Source: Bin87 sp965222895 (GTDB taxonomy: Bacteria; Chloroflexota; Dehalococcoidia; Lucifugimonadales; UBA3495). From it: a DNA stretch of 64,000 nt. The position numbers and the translations under genes were made by a program. The notes beneath the pieces were generated by a model, which had not been told where the DNA came from, made no database searches, and saw nothing but the letters and a program-made list of their open reading frames with translations. This document shows positions 44,266 through 52,534 of the stretch, piece after piece; within the stretch, counting starts at the first letter, position 1; each line of letters begins with the position of its first letter. The stretch covers positions 1,054,001 to 1,118,000 of the forward strand of contig CBDCVB010000002.1 of the NCBI GenBank assembly GCA_965222895.1. The letters are read 5' to 3'.

Positions 44266-45924
44266 ATGTCAGAACCACGTCCCAACCGCCTCTACTTCGG
44301 CGACAACCTGTCTATCCTGCGGGAGCATGTGGCTGACGCCAGTGTGGACCTGATTTATCTCGACCCGCCTTTCAACTCCAACGCCACCTACAACGTGCTG
44401 TTCCGGGAGCGCAGCGGCGACGAGTCGGCGGCTCAGATTACTGCTTTCGACGACACTTGGCACTGGAGCCTGGAATCGGAACGCGCCTATCAGGACGTCA
44501 TTACCCACGGGCCGGCCAAAGCAGGGGAACTGCTGGCAGCTATGCGCGCCTTCCTCGGCCAGAACGATATGATGGCCTACCTCACCATGATGGCCCAGCG
44601 GATGATAGAACTGCACCGCGTCCTCAAACCCACCGGCAGCATCTACCTGCACTGCGACCCCACCGCCAGCCACTACCTGAAATTGTTGTTGGATGCGGTG
44701 TTTGATCCTGTGAATTTCCGTAATGAGATTACTTGGCAAAGGACGGAAGCTCACAATACCGCTGGAAAATATGGCAACATAGCCGACATCATCCTATTCT
44801 ATACAAAGTCTGCTAGCGCGATATGGAACCGGGGATTTCATAAATACTCCCACAGTGAACAACAGTATAGTGAACAGCAAATGAAACGATTCAGAAATAT
44901 AGATGAAGATGGCCGACGGTATCGACTGGATGATTTGACTGCTCCGAGACCTAACAGCGACTCCGGAAAATTTGAGTGGCGGGGGACAATGCCAGGGCTT
45001 TCTCGAGGGTGGGGATATAGGATTGAGCAACTAGAACAGTGGTGGCAAGGGGGGCGGATTCGAGTCAAAAGAGATGGAACTCCACGCATGGATGGATTAA
45101 AGGTCTATCTCGATGAATCGGAAGGGAAGGCCCTGCAGAATATATGGACTGACATTCCGAGAATACCTAACACTTCGTCGGAGCGCCTCGGCTACCCCAC
45201 GCAAAAACCCGAGGCACTGCTGGAGCGCATCATCAACGCCAGCAGCAATGAGGGCGATGTTGTGCTCGACCCCTTCTGCGGCTGTGGCACTGCCGTGGCC
45301 GCCGCCGAGCGGCTCAACCGGCGCTGGATCGGCATTGACATAACACACCTTGCCATCTCCCTGATTCGCCACCGGCTCCATGACACTTTTGGCGGCGATT
45401 TGCGACCCTACGATGTGGTCGGGGAGCCGGAGGACTTGGGCAGTGCCGGGGCGTTGGCGCAGCAAGACCGCTATCAGTTCGAGTGGTGGGCCTTGGGCCT
45501 GGTGGACGCCCGCCCGGCCCGGGACAAACGCAAGGGCGCGGACAGCGGCGTCGACGGCTACATAAATTTCTTCGACGACAACAGCGGCAAGCCCAAGCGC
45601 ATCGTCGTTCAGGTGAAAAGTGGCCACGTCAACCGGGGAATGATCGCTACCCTGAAAGGCGACATGGAGCGGGAAAAGGCCCAACTAGGGTTGTTCGTAA
45701 CCCTCGCGGAACCTACCCGCCCCATGCTGCAGGAGGCCACTGCTGTTGGGTTCTACGAACCGGAGCATTTTCCGGGCCACCAGTATCCCCGCCTGCAAAT
45801 CCTCACCATCGAGCAACTGTTGGCTGGCCAGCAAGCCGATTACCCCCGAATGGGCCTGCAAACCACCTTTCGGCAGGCCCTTCGGCGGCGGCGCGCCGAA
45901 GGCCGGCAGTCGCCCCTCGCCTGA
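44266..45924 (+). CDS. DNA methyltransferase fused to Mrr-like restriction nuclease domain
   Basis: 552 residues from the ATG at 44266. Motif IV is YLDPPFNSN (near residue 33) and precedes the SAM-binding motif VLDPFCGCGTAVAAAERL (near 333), the order of beta-class N4-cytosine/N6-adenine methyltransferases. A long variable middle (180-300) with low GC probably recognises the target. After 400 a PD-(D/E)xK nuclease module appears: GADSGVDGYINF (Asp430) and IVVQVKSGHV (Gln449-Val-Lys451), as in Mrr. It is predicted to modify and cut DNA as one polypeptide, like type IIG enzymes. The upstream HEPN candidate is in the same transcript. Confidence 0.82.
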   Translation: MSEPRPNRLYFGDNLSILREHVADASVDLIYLDPPFNSNATYNVLFRERSGDESAAQITAFDDTWHWSLESERAYQDVITHGPAKAGELLAAMRAFLGQNDMMAYLTMMAQRMIELHRVLKPTGSIYLHCDPTASHYLKLLLDAVFDPVNFRNEITWQRTEAHNTAGKYGNIADIILFYTKSASAIWNRGFHKYSHSEQQYSEQQMKRFRNIDEDGRRYRLDDLTAPRPNSDSGKFEWRGTMPGLSRGWGYRIEQLEQWWQGGRIRVKRDGTPRMDGLKVYLDESEGKALQNIWTDIPRIPNTSSERLGYPTQKPEALLERIINASSNEGDVVLDPFCGCGTAVAAAERLNRRWIGIDITHLAISLIRHRLHDTFGGDLRPYDVVGEPEDLGSAGALAQQDRYQFEWWALGLVDARPARDKRKGADSGVDGYINFFDDNSGKPKRIVVQVKSGHVNRGMIATLKGDMEREKAQLGLFVTLAEPTRPMLQEATAVGFYEPEHFPGHQYPRLQILTIEQLLAGQQADYPRMGLQTTFRQALRRRRAEGRQSPLA

Positions 45925-46023
45925 CTAACAACCAGCGAAACCGCGAATCGAAATCCATTGGCCAGGACGTGACGGGTTTTAGCCGGCGGCCCCGGCCGTA
46001 TGCTCCAAACCGGGTTCGCCCAA

Positions 46024-46458
46024 TCAGACCGGCTCAGCGATAAACACCGGGATGGTGCGTGATGTCCGTTCCTGGTATTCCTGATAGTTCGGAAATGCCG
46101 CCACCGCCAGATCCCAAACCCGGGCTCGTTCCTGTGGGTCAGCAACCTCCCGAACCCGCATCGTGAATACCTCGGTTTGGTCCCGGATTTCCACGTTGGT
46201 GTCGTTCCGCAGGTTATAAACCCAAACCGGGTTCTTCGGCGCTCCTCCCCTGGAACCCACCAGCACGTAATTGTTGCCATCCTTCACACGCATCAGCGGC
46301 GTCTTGCGGATGGCGCCCGTCTGGTTGCCCTGGTTCGTAACGATAATTACCGGAAAGCCGGTGTCCCGCAACTGTGTCGCCTCGGTGCCCCCGCTGCCCT
46401 CGTATTGTTCCACCTGTTCGCGCACCCAATCGGTGGGCGACGGTATGTATTCTGCCAT
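46024..46458 (-). CDS. Ddn-like deazaflavin (F420)-dependent nitroreductase family protein
   Basis: 144 residues; AGGAGG precedes the ATG. The pattern TDWVREQVEQYEGSGGTEAT, VIIVTNQGNQTGAIRKTPLM and NYVLVGSRGGAPKNPVWVYNL is typical of the Ddn family of split beta-barrel proteins that use F420H2 to reduce quinones or nitro compounds. It is read opposite to hyuA and hyuB and sits in the gap between them. F420 use is inferred from the family. Confidence 0.88.
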   Translation of the reverse strand: MAEYIPSPTDWVREQVEQYEGSGGTEATQLRDTGFPVIIVTNQGNQTGAIRKTPLMRVKDGNNYVLVGSRGGAPKNPVWVYNLRNDTNVEIRDQTEVFTMRVREVADPQERARVWDLAVAAFPNYQEYQERTSRTIPVFIAEPV

Positions 46459-46728
46459 CGGTTGTCCTCCTGGTATGGTCGCTGGTGTGGTCGCCGGTGT
46501 CGTCGTTGGAAACCGGCCGCAAAGTGTTGGCGCCGGATTTCCGGTCGATGCTCACTCACCGTCAGGCAGGTTTCGCGCAATATGATACCCCGACTCACCG
46601 GTTTACTCTATACGAACGGCAAGCAGCGGAACCCGTGCGCCGCCGGAATCGCAGGATAGTTTCCCCAAACGCGGGGGCGGGATGCCGGTTATACTAAGGT
46701 GGAATTAATTTCCGGAGAGCCATCCGCC

Positions 46729-48327
46729 ATGCCAGTCGACGCAATCAGTCTCGAGGTCTTCAAAAACATGTTCATCTCCGTGTCCGAGGAGATGGGCGTG
46801 GCGTTGCAACGCACCAGCTATTCCACCAACATGAAGGAACGGCAGGATTTCTCGTGCGCGCTGTTCAATCCGGCGGCGGAGATGGTGGCGCAGGCGGCGC
46901 ACCAGCCGGTGCATCTGGGGGCCATGCCGGCATCGGTGCAGGCGGCGTTGCAGACATTCCCGCAGGAATCGCGCCGGCAGGGATTGCGCGCCGGCGACAT
47001 CGTCATTCTCAACGACCCCTACATGGGCGGTTCCCATCTGCCCGACATTACGCTGGTGGCGCCGGCCTACGTGGAGATTGACGGCGCCCGCGAGTTGATC
47101 GGATACGTCAGCAACCGCGGCCATCATTCCGACGTGGGCGGGATGGCGCCGGGCTCGATGCCGCTGTCCACCGAACTCTACCAGGAAGGACTGATTATCC
47201 CACCGCTGAAGCTCTCCCGCGGCGGTCGCATCAATCAGGAAGTGGTGTCCCTCATCTGCCGCAACTCCCGCACTCCCGATGACCGTCGGGGGGACCTGGC
47301 GGCGCAGATTGCGTCCATCCGCGTTGGCGAAAAGCGCCTGATCGAGATTGCCCAACGCTACGGCCTCGCCGACACCCACGAGCACATGGACGCGCTGCTG
47401 GACTATTCGGAGCGTTTGACCCGGCGGGCCATCGCTGAGATTCCCGATGGCGTGTACGAAGTTTCCGACTACATGGATGACGACGGCCAGAGTGAAGAGC
47501 CGGTGCTGATTCACGTGACGGTTACGGTGTCCGGCGACCGGATGGCCATAGATTTCACCGGCACGGCTGCGCAAAGGCCCGGTTGCATCAACGCGCCACG
47601 GGCCGTTACGATTTCGGCCTGCCTGTATGTGGTGCGATGCGTGGTCGGCAATGAAGCGCCGGCGAACCAGGGCTGCTTGCGTCCGGTTGACGTAATCACG
47701 CCCACTGGCAGCCTCGTTGACCCACTGCCGCAGCGCGGCGTCGCCGGCGGCAACGTGGAAACGTCGCAACGCATCACCGACGTGCTGTTGTCCGCGCTGA
47801 GCCAGGCCCTGCCCGACCGCATTCCAGCCTCGTCGCAGGGCACCATGAACAACATGATTATCGGCGGCCACGACCTATCCCGCGACAAGCCTTACGTGTA
47901 CTACGAGACCATCGGCGGCGGTATGGGCGCACGTCCCGACAAGGACGGCATCTCCGGCATCCATACCCACATGACCAACACCATGAACACTCCGGTGGAA
48001 GCGCTGGAGTTTGCCTTCCCGCTGCGGTTGCGTCGTTACGCTCTGCGGCGCGGCTCCGGCGGCGACGGTTTGCATCGGGGTGGCGATGGTCTGGTCCGGG
48101 ATGTCGAGTTTCTCAGTCCGGCCCGCGTCACCGTATTGTCGGAGCGCCGCCGGTTCTCCCCGCCCGGCTATCACGGCGGACACCACGGTGAGCGCGGCGA
48201 AAACGTGCTGCTGAAGGGCGGCTACGAAGAAGTCATACTGGCCGGCAAGGAGACTCTCGACGTGGATGCCGGCGACATCCTCAGCATCCGCACGCCCGGC
48301 GGCGGCGGCTGGGGCGCGACAGAATAA
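46729..48327 (+). CDS. hyuB: Hydantoinase/oxoprolinase family, subunit B
   Basis: 532 residues from the ATG at 46729 with GGAG upstream. Family blocks include VFKNMFISVSEEMGVALQRT, MKERQDFSCALFNPAAEMVAQ, GDIVILNDPYMGGSHLPDIT, VSNRGHHSDVGGMAPGSMP, MAIDFTGTAAQRPGCINAPR and GGGMGARPDKDGISGIHTHM. It is the catalytic partner of HyuA in ring opening of hydantoins or 5-oxoproline. It is separated from hyuA by PIG-L, the HEPN/methyltransferase island and the Ddn-like gene; the two usually lie side by side. Confidence 0.93.
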   Translation: MPVDAISLEVFKNMFISVSEEMGVALQRTSYSTNMKERQDFSCALFNPAAEMVAQAAHQPVHLGAMPASVQAALQTFPQESRRQGLRAGDIVILNDPYMGGSHLPDITLVAPAYVEIDGARELIGYVSNRGHHSDVGGMAPGSMPLSTELYQEGLIIPPLKLSRGGRINQEVVSLICRNSRTPDDRRGDLAAQIASIRVGEKRLIEIAQRYGLADTHEHMDALLDYSERLTRRAIAEIPDGVYEVSDYMDDDGQSEEPVLIHVTVTVSGDRMAIDFTGTAAQRPGCINAPRAVTISACLYVVRCVVGNEAPANQGCLRPVDVITPTGSLVDPLPQRGVAGGNVETSQRITDVLLSALSQALPDRIPASSQGTMNNMIIGGHDLSRDKPYVYYETIGGGMGARPDKDGISGIHTHMTNTMNTPVEALEFAFPLRLRRYALRRGSGGDGLHRGGDGLVRDVEFLSPARVTVLSERRRFSPPGYHGGHHGERGENVLLKGGYEEVILAGKETLDVDAGDILSIRTPGGGGWGATE

Positions 48328-48328
48328 A

Positions 48329-48429
48329 TTTACATGGATGCACAGGATGGACAGGATATTGATAGACAGGATGTTGATTGATTTATCCCGTTCATCCTGT
48401 TTATCCATGCAAAAATTTATCCATGTAAA
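48329..48429. repeat. 101-bp inverted-repeat element
   Basis: TTTACATGGAT (48329-48339) and ATCCATGTAAA (48419-48429) are perfect inverted ends. Inside, CACAGGATGGACAGGATA and TTCATCCTGTTTATCCATGC add further imperfect pairing. It fills the whole gap between the hyuB stop and the glycosylase ATG (48430). Transcripts could form a long hairpin acting as a terminator. Confidence 0.65.
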
Positions 48430-49140
48430 ATGACTATGTTCGATATTGCCAGCGCCGCCACCATAGCCGCAGTGCAGGAGCAAGTGGTGGTTTGCCGGGC
48501 CTGCCCTCGGCTGGTTGACTGGCGGGAAGAAGTGGCCCGTGTCAAACGGCGCATGTATCGCGACGAGCCCTATTGGGGCGCTCCGCTGGCCGCATTCGGC
48601 GACCCACAGGCCCGTTTGTTGGTGGTTGGTCTGGCTCCGGCGGCCCACGGCGGCAATCGCACCGGTCGGATGTTCACCGGCGACCGCAGCGGCGACTGGC
48701 TGTTTGGCGCGCTGCACCGGGCCGGTTTCGCCAACCGGCCGGAGTCGGTTCGGCAGGGCGACGGGCTGGCGCTGGAAGGCGCCTTGATTACGGCGGCGGC
48801 CCGTTGCGCTCCACCCGCCAACAAACCCACCACCGCTGAGTTGGCAACCTGCCGGCCATATATCGCGCGCGAAATCGAACTGCTGGCCGACCTGCGGGTG
48901 GTGGTGGCGCTGGGCCGCATCGCATTTGACGCTTTCCTGCGCGCGTATGCCGACTCCGGACGGGTGACGCCCCGGCGAAAACCGCCCTTCGGCCACGCTG
49001 TTGAATCGCAGCTGCCCGACGGCGGCCCGCTGCTCATCTCCTGCTACCACCCCAGCCAGCAAAACACCCAGACCGGCCGGCTGACGCTGGATATGCTGGA
49101 CGCGGTTTTCCAGCGGGCGCGGGAGGCGTGTGACGGGTGA
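48430..49140 (+). CDS. Uracil-DNA glycosylase, family 5 (UdgB-like)
   Basis: 236 residues. The motif VVGLAPAAHGGNRTGRMFTGD (about 70) is the family-5 variant of the UDG active site, and SCYHPSQQNTQTGRL (about 200) is the second motif. Cys in VVCRACPRLVD (22, 25) and two further Cys (AARCAPP, LATCRPY) fit the 4Fe-4S cluster of families 4 and 5. It removes uracil and other deaminated bases. The start abuts an inverted repeat and has no clear ribosome site; Met3 is an alternative start. Confidence 0.88.
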   Translation: MTMFDIASAATIAAVQEQVVVCRACPRLVDWREEVARVKRRMYRDEPYWGAPLAAFGDPQARLLVVGLAPAAHGGNRTGRMFTGDRSGDWLFGALHRAGFANRPESVRQGDGLALEGALITAAARCAPPANKPTTAELATCRPYIAREIELLADLRVVVALGRIAFDAFLRAYADSGRVTPRRKPPFGHAVESQLPDGGPLLISCYHPSQQNTQTGRLTLDMLDAVFQRAREACDG

Positions 49141-49142
49141 TG

Positions 49143-49576
49143 CTAAGGCTGCTCCCAAGGATTAATGACCTCTAGATCCAACCCGTCAAAGTCCCTGACA
49201 TTTCGGGTCGCCAGTGCAAAATCGTTAGCCTTGGCTATGCCGGCGATTAGCGCATCGCCGAGGTCGAGCGTTCTCCCAGAGCGACGAGATTGAGCCCGGA
49301 ATGACGCGGCCCAAATGACGCGGCCCATTCGGCTCCGGCCCGGTCCAGCGATAGAATCCTGTCGCCGTATCTGGCCAAAAGACTCAGATGATTGGTGTAC
49401 AACCGGTCGCGCCGCTGTCCGGCAGGGAGTAATTGCAGACCGTATTCCAGTTCGTGCACGACCACTGATGACAGCCAAAGTTCGTCCTGCTCAACCAGAA
49501 ACGAAATAACTGCCGGGTTCGGAACCTCGTTGGATAATTCCGATACTACATTGGTATCCAGAAGGTAGCCGTTCAT
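49143..49576 (-). pseudogene. vapC: VapC-like PIN-domain toxin, disrupted by a 14-bp tandem duplication
   Basis: The gene opens MNGYLLDTNVVSELSNEVPN (catalytic Asp7) and reaches RAGAEWAASF, where AATGACGCGGCCCA occurs twice in tandem (49300-49327, plus-strand sense). The second copy shifts the frame. Removing one gives WAASFRAQSRRSGRTLDLGD, then ALIAGIAKANDFALATRNVRDFDG, which restores all four acidic PIN residues and a protein of about 139 residues. PIN toxins cleave tRNA or rRNA. As it stands the protein stops at 109 residues without the second acidic pair, so it is probably inactive. Confidence 0.88.
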
Positions 49577-49851
49577 TCATCGCCTTCTTCAATGAACGGG
49601 ATTGTTCTCTTGGAGCTCCGGTCTTTTGGAATCTCCAGGTTTGTGCCTCGCGGCACGTTCTCAACCAGCCACTGGCCCAGGGGTTTTCTCGGCTCAGCCC
49701 ATTGCTGACCGGATTCAACCGGCGCCACAACGAAAGTCTTCCCTGCCCCGATATACTGCGGCCCATCCGTCTCGGCAAGGCGCAACACCTCGGGCAGGTT
49801 CGCCTGGGCATCGGCCACCGTCCACGCCTTATTGGGTTTAGAAACGGCCAT
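49573..49851 (-). CDS. vapB: Phd/YefM-type antitoxin (VapB role)
   Basis: 92 residues. It begins KAWTVADAQANLPEVLRLAE, a typical Phd/YefM opening, and ends KRTIPFIEEGDE, an acidic tail expected to neutralise the toxin. Its stop overlaps the start of the PIN toxin by 4 bp (ATGA), the usual antitoxin-toxin arrangement. It should bind its own promoter. With the toxin broken, the antitoxin may remain only as a regulator. Confidence 0.85.
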   Translation of the reverse strand: MAVSKPNKAWTVADAQANLPEVLRLAETDGPQYIGAGKTFVVAPVESGQQWAEPRKPLGQWLVENVPRGTNLEIPKDRSSKRTIPFIEEGDE

Positions 49852-49880
49852 CGTATGTCACCTTCCCTACGGCAATACCT

Positions 49881-50036
49881 TTACCAGATATTGGTGTCTC
49901 CCAACAATTGTACCTCAAACCACTCCTTCGCCCCCTCCCACCCCGCTTCGGCCTCGGCGCGTAGGCGGCGCGCCTCTTCCCTGCGATGGCGGACTTCGGT
50001 GGCGATGAAGTCCTGCGCTGCCAGATCGTGTATCAC
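49881..50036 (-). CDS. Small helical ORF or gene remnant
   Basis: 51 codons from a GTG at 50036, reading VIHDLAAQDFIATEVRHRRE, then EARRLRAEAEAGWEGAKEWF and a short tail. It is strongly helical and GC-rich at third positions, so it looks once-coding, but there is no clear ribosome site. It may be the 3' end of an older gene, perhaps an antitoxin-like protein. The rest of the gap from 49852 to 50213 holds nothing else seen. Confidence 0.35.
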   Translation of the reverse strand: MIHDLAAQDFIATEVRHRREEARRLRAEAEAGWEGAKEWFEVQLLGDTNIW

Positions 50037-50213
50037 TTTGAATTTTGATTGAATTACAGATGGAGATGAATTTACAGGCAGTCAATAGTGATATTGTGAA
50101 CATTAGGCGCGTTAGAAATCGTGCTAGCATTCTGACCGTAAGGGGTTTTCATCACTGTGCGAGTTGGTTTTCCGATTTGCCTAAATCCATCTTAGACAGG
50201 GAGAATAAATAGA

Positions 50214-50561
50214 ATGGATGCTCAGTTTCTCATATCTCTGGTAGTTGGAGTTGTCTCGGTGGTGCTCGCCTTAGTAGCTATCTGGCACAGCGTCCAGTCA
50301 GAGCGACGAAGTAACGAAAACTACAACCGTACAAAGGACCTGCTAGCTGAGATTGACAAGAAGGCAGCGGTTATCGAATCGACTATGAACAGTACGCAGG
50401 ACAAGTTGCTTGATACTGTTACCGCCATCGCGCGTCCCAAAGAGGCAACCGAAGAGGAAAAGATCATGAACTATTTGCTGCCGTCCATCATAGACAATCC
50501 TGCTCTTTTAGATAGGCTGATTGAGATGGGGGCACAGCAAGGAGGTCATAGTGAGTCCTAG
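50214..50561 (+). CDS. Small single-pass membrane protein with helical tail
   Basis: 115 residues; GGGAG lies a few bases before the ATG. One transmembrane helix (about 5-25, LISLVVGVVSVVLALVAIW) is followed by a charged helical region (SVQSERRSNENYNRTKDLLAEI) and a C-terminal cap (EEEKIMNYLLPSIIDNPALL). The local GC is lower than the surroundings. Function unknown. It converges on the methyltransferase-HNH gene and may belong to the same acquired block. Confidence 0.7.
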   Translation: MDAQFLISLVVGVVSVVLALVAIWHSVQSERRSNENYNRTKDLLAEIDKKAAVIESTMNSTQDKLLDTVTAIARPKEATEEEKIMNYLLPSIIDNPALLDRLIEMGAQQGGHSES

Positions 50562-50629
50562 CACTTGGTTGACAGCGGTAGTTACCCCTACGATGTCTCC
50601 ACTCTGCCACGAGCGCTGATTACCCTTTA

Positions 50630-52408
50630 TTACGTCTGCGAGTCTTGAGCAAGTGCATGGAAACCCATCGCCCGCTGTACTCCGTATCTTGCTGTGTGCA
50701 TCGCAATCTGTTCCGCTGCAAACGCCGTCGCCTCGTACAGATCAACCAGGTCGCTATCCTTCTCCACGTACAGCAGGCCGTTCATTCCGTTGTGATACCG
50801 CAGCTCCTCCAGCGTCATCCGGTTGCGTTTGATGCCGTTGCAAGTCCGGTGCAGCAGGGCCAGGTTGTAGAGTTCATCGTTGCCCTGCGTTCCCTGCGCG
50901 GCCTTGCGCGCCCGGATGTGGTCTACTTCCAGCAGCGTTTCGTCCAGGCTGCCGTTGGGACGGCGGGGTTCGTAGCCGCAACCCCAGCACACCGGCCCGA
51001 ACTTGTTGATGAGCAGCTGCTTGGCTTCCTCTTTGGAAATGCGCCCCGACCAGCCCGACGACTGCGTGCTCGGTCTGGCGCCCCGCCGCGCCTGTTGCAA
51101 GCCGTGGTGCGGCGCCGGGTCAACGTCGTCCCGCCTGGGCAACTCATTAGGGCCGATGGTGTGGCTGGTCGTCCACTGCTGCGGTTCCTGAAACCCCTTG
51201 TCTTTTCTGACCGAGGCCAGCGCATCCCTGGTCGCGTCGGTCATCCCCTCCAGCGCAATGCCGTTCAGATAGAAACGGCGTTTCAGCATCGTCCAGGCCC
51301 GATACGCCATATCGCAGGCCACCCACTGCCGGCCCAACGTCTCGGCGGCGATGGCGGTGGTGGCGCAGCCGGCGAAAATGTCCAACACCACATCGCCGGG
51401 GTTGCTGCTGGCCTTGATGATGCGCTCATAGAGGGCCAGAGGCTTTTGTGTGGCGTAGCCGGTGCGCTCGTTATGCCACGACCTCAACGGTTGAATGTCA
51501 GTCCAAACGTCGTTAGCGGGAGCGCCCCGGTGTTCGTCCAGATACACTTTCAACCTGGGGACCCCATTCCTAGTCCAAAATATCTTATCGTCTACCAATA
51601 GTCTTGCGATGCCAGCATCGTCATACATCCAATGTCTTCCTTCGGGCGGTGCAATTGAACCACGTTCACCGAAGTTTCGGACTGGCCCCGTACCGGCACC
51701 GGATAGGTCTGCCGACATAAACCTGCGCCCGTCAGAGTCTTTGTAGCGATAGTAATTTTCAACGTAAGTCGGATCTAATGGTTGAAAAATGGGATTCCAA
51801 ATTGATTGGGAACTTTTGCGATAGAACAGGATGCAATCATGGACGCTGCCCAGCCCTTTCGCGTCGCTATGGCTTGTAGTTCTGCGCCACATGATTTCGG
51901 ATTTGAAGTTTGTCGCTCCAAAGACTCCATCCATCAGCATCCGCAAGTAGCTGTTGGCGTGGCTGTCGCAGTGCAGGTAGATGCTGCCGGTGGGCTTGAG
52001 CACACGACGGCACTCTATGAGCCGCACCGCCATGAAAGCGATGTAGGCGGCTTCGTTTTCTGACGCGCAAGCCTCCACCGCCTGGATTACGGCATGAACG
52101 GACGGGTAATCATCCTCAATCATCATCTTCCAGGCCGGGTGGATGTCCTCGTCCCAGCTCCAGATGTCATGGACGCGGGTTTCGCCCTGGCCTTCGTTGT
52201 GTTGAGCGCCGTGAGCCTGGGCCAGGGCAATTTCCTCAGCGTATTCGGCGTCGCTGATGGGCGGCCGCGGGTTGCCGGTAAAAGTCTCGTTGGCGGCAAA
52301 GGGCGGGTCAATGGCAATCAGGTCGATGCACTCATTGTTCAGGCTGCGCAGGAACGGCAGGTTGTCCATAATCGCCAGCGTCCGGTTGGCAACGTTCAGC
52401 TCGCTCAT
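50630..52408 (-). CDS. DNA methyltransferase fused to HNH endonuclease
   Basis: 592 residues. IAIDPPFAAN (motif IV near 34) is followed by RRVLKPTGSIYLHCDSHANS, a variable target region, then TGYATQKPLALYERIIKASSNPGD and VVLDIFAGCATTAIAAETLG (motif I near 355), again beta-class order. A linker leads to an HNH module: CWGCGYEP (474-481), LLEVDHIRARKA (Asp-His near 496) and NLALLHRTCNGIKRNR. It shares its methyltransferase layout with the gene at 44266, whose nuclease module is different. It is predicted to be a single-chain restriction-modification enzyme. The start is followed by ELNVANRTLAIMDNLPFL; no separate specificity subunit is nearby. Confidence 0.85.
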   Translation of the reverse strand: MSELNVANRTLAIMDNLPFLRSLNNECIDLIAIDPPFAANETFTGNPRPPISDAEYAEEIALAQAHGAQHNEGQGETRVHDIWSWDEDIHPAWKMMIEDDYPSVHAVIQAVEACASENEAAYIAFMAVRLIECRRVLKPTGSIYLHCDSHANSYLRMLMDGVFGATNFKSEIMWRRTTSHSDAKGLGSVHDCILFYRKSSQSIWNPIFQPLDPTYVENYYRYKDSDGRRFMSADLSGAGTGPVRNFGERGSIAPPEGRHWMYDDAGIARLLVDDKIFWTRNGVPRLKVYLDEHRGAPANDVWTDIQPLRSWHNERTGYATQKPLALYERIIKASSNPGDVVLDIFAGCATTAIAAETLGRQWVACDMAYRAWTMLKRRFYLNGIALEGMTDATRDALASVRKDKGFQEPQQWTTSHTIGPNELPRRDDVDPAPHHGLQQARRGARPSTQSSGWSGRISKEEAKQLLINKFGPVCWGCGYEPRRPNGSLDETLLEVDHIRARKAAQGTQGNDELYNLALLHRTCNGIKRNRMTLEELRYHNGMNGLLYVEKDSDLVDLYEATAFAAEQIAMHTARYGVQRAMGFHALAQDSQT

Positions 52409-52534
52409 TTCGGTTTGCTCCGGAGTAATGGTTTCGTTCGTGTGGCCGCCATTCTATCATTGGGCCCCTCTGCGACTGATGCCCAACGTGTCACCGTGCT
52501 AAAATGCCCCAACCTTTAGGAGCCATTATTCCCC

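Noticed and set aside
46470..46508. GGTGTGGTCGCC-like short tandem repeats before the Ddn-like gene
   Set aside because: Too degenerate and short to separate from chance in GC-rich DNA.
46705..47871. 388-codon minus-strand frame opposite hyuB
   Set aside because: Antisense shadow rich in Arg, His and Val; hyuB is unambiguous.
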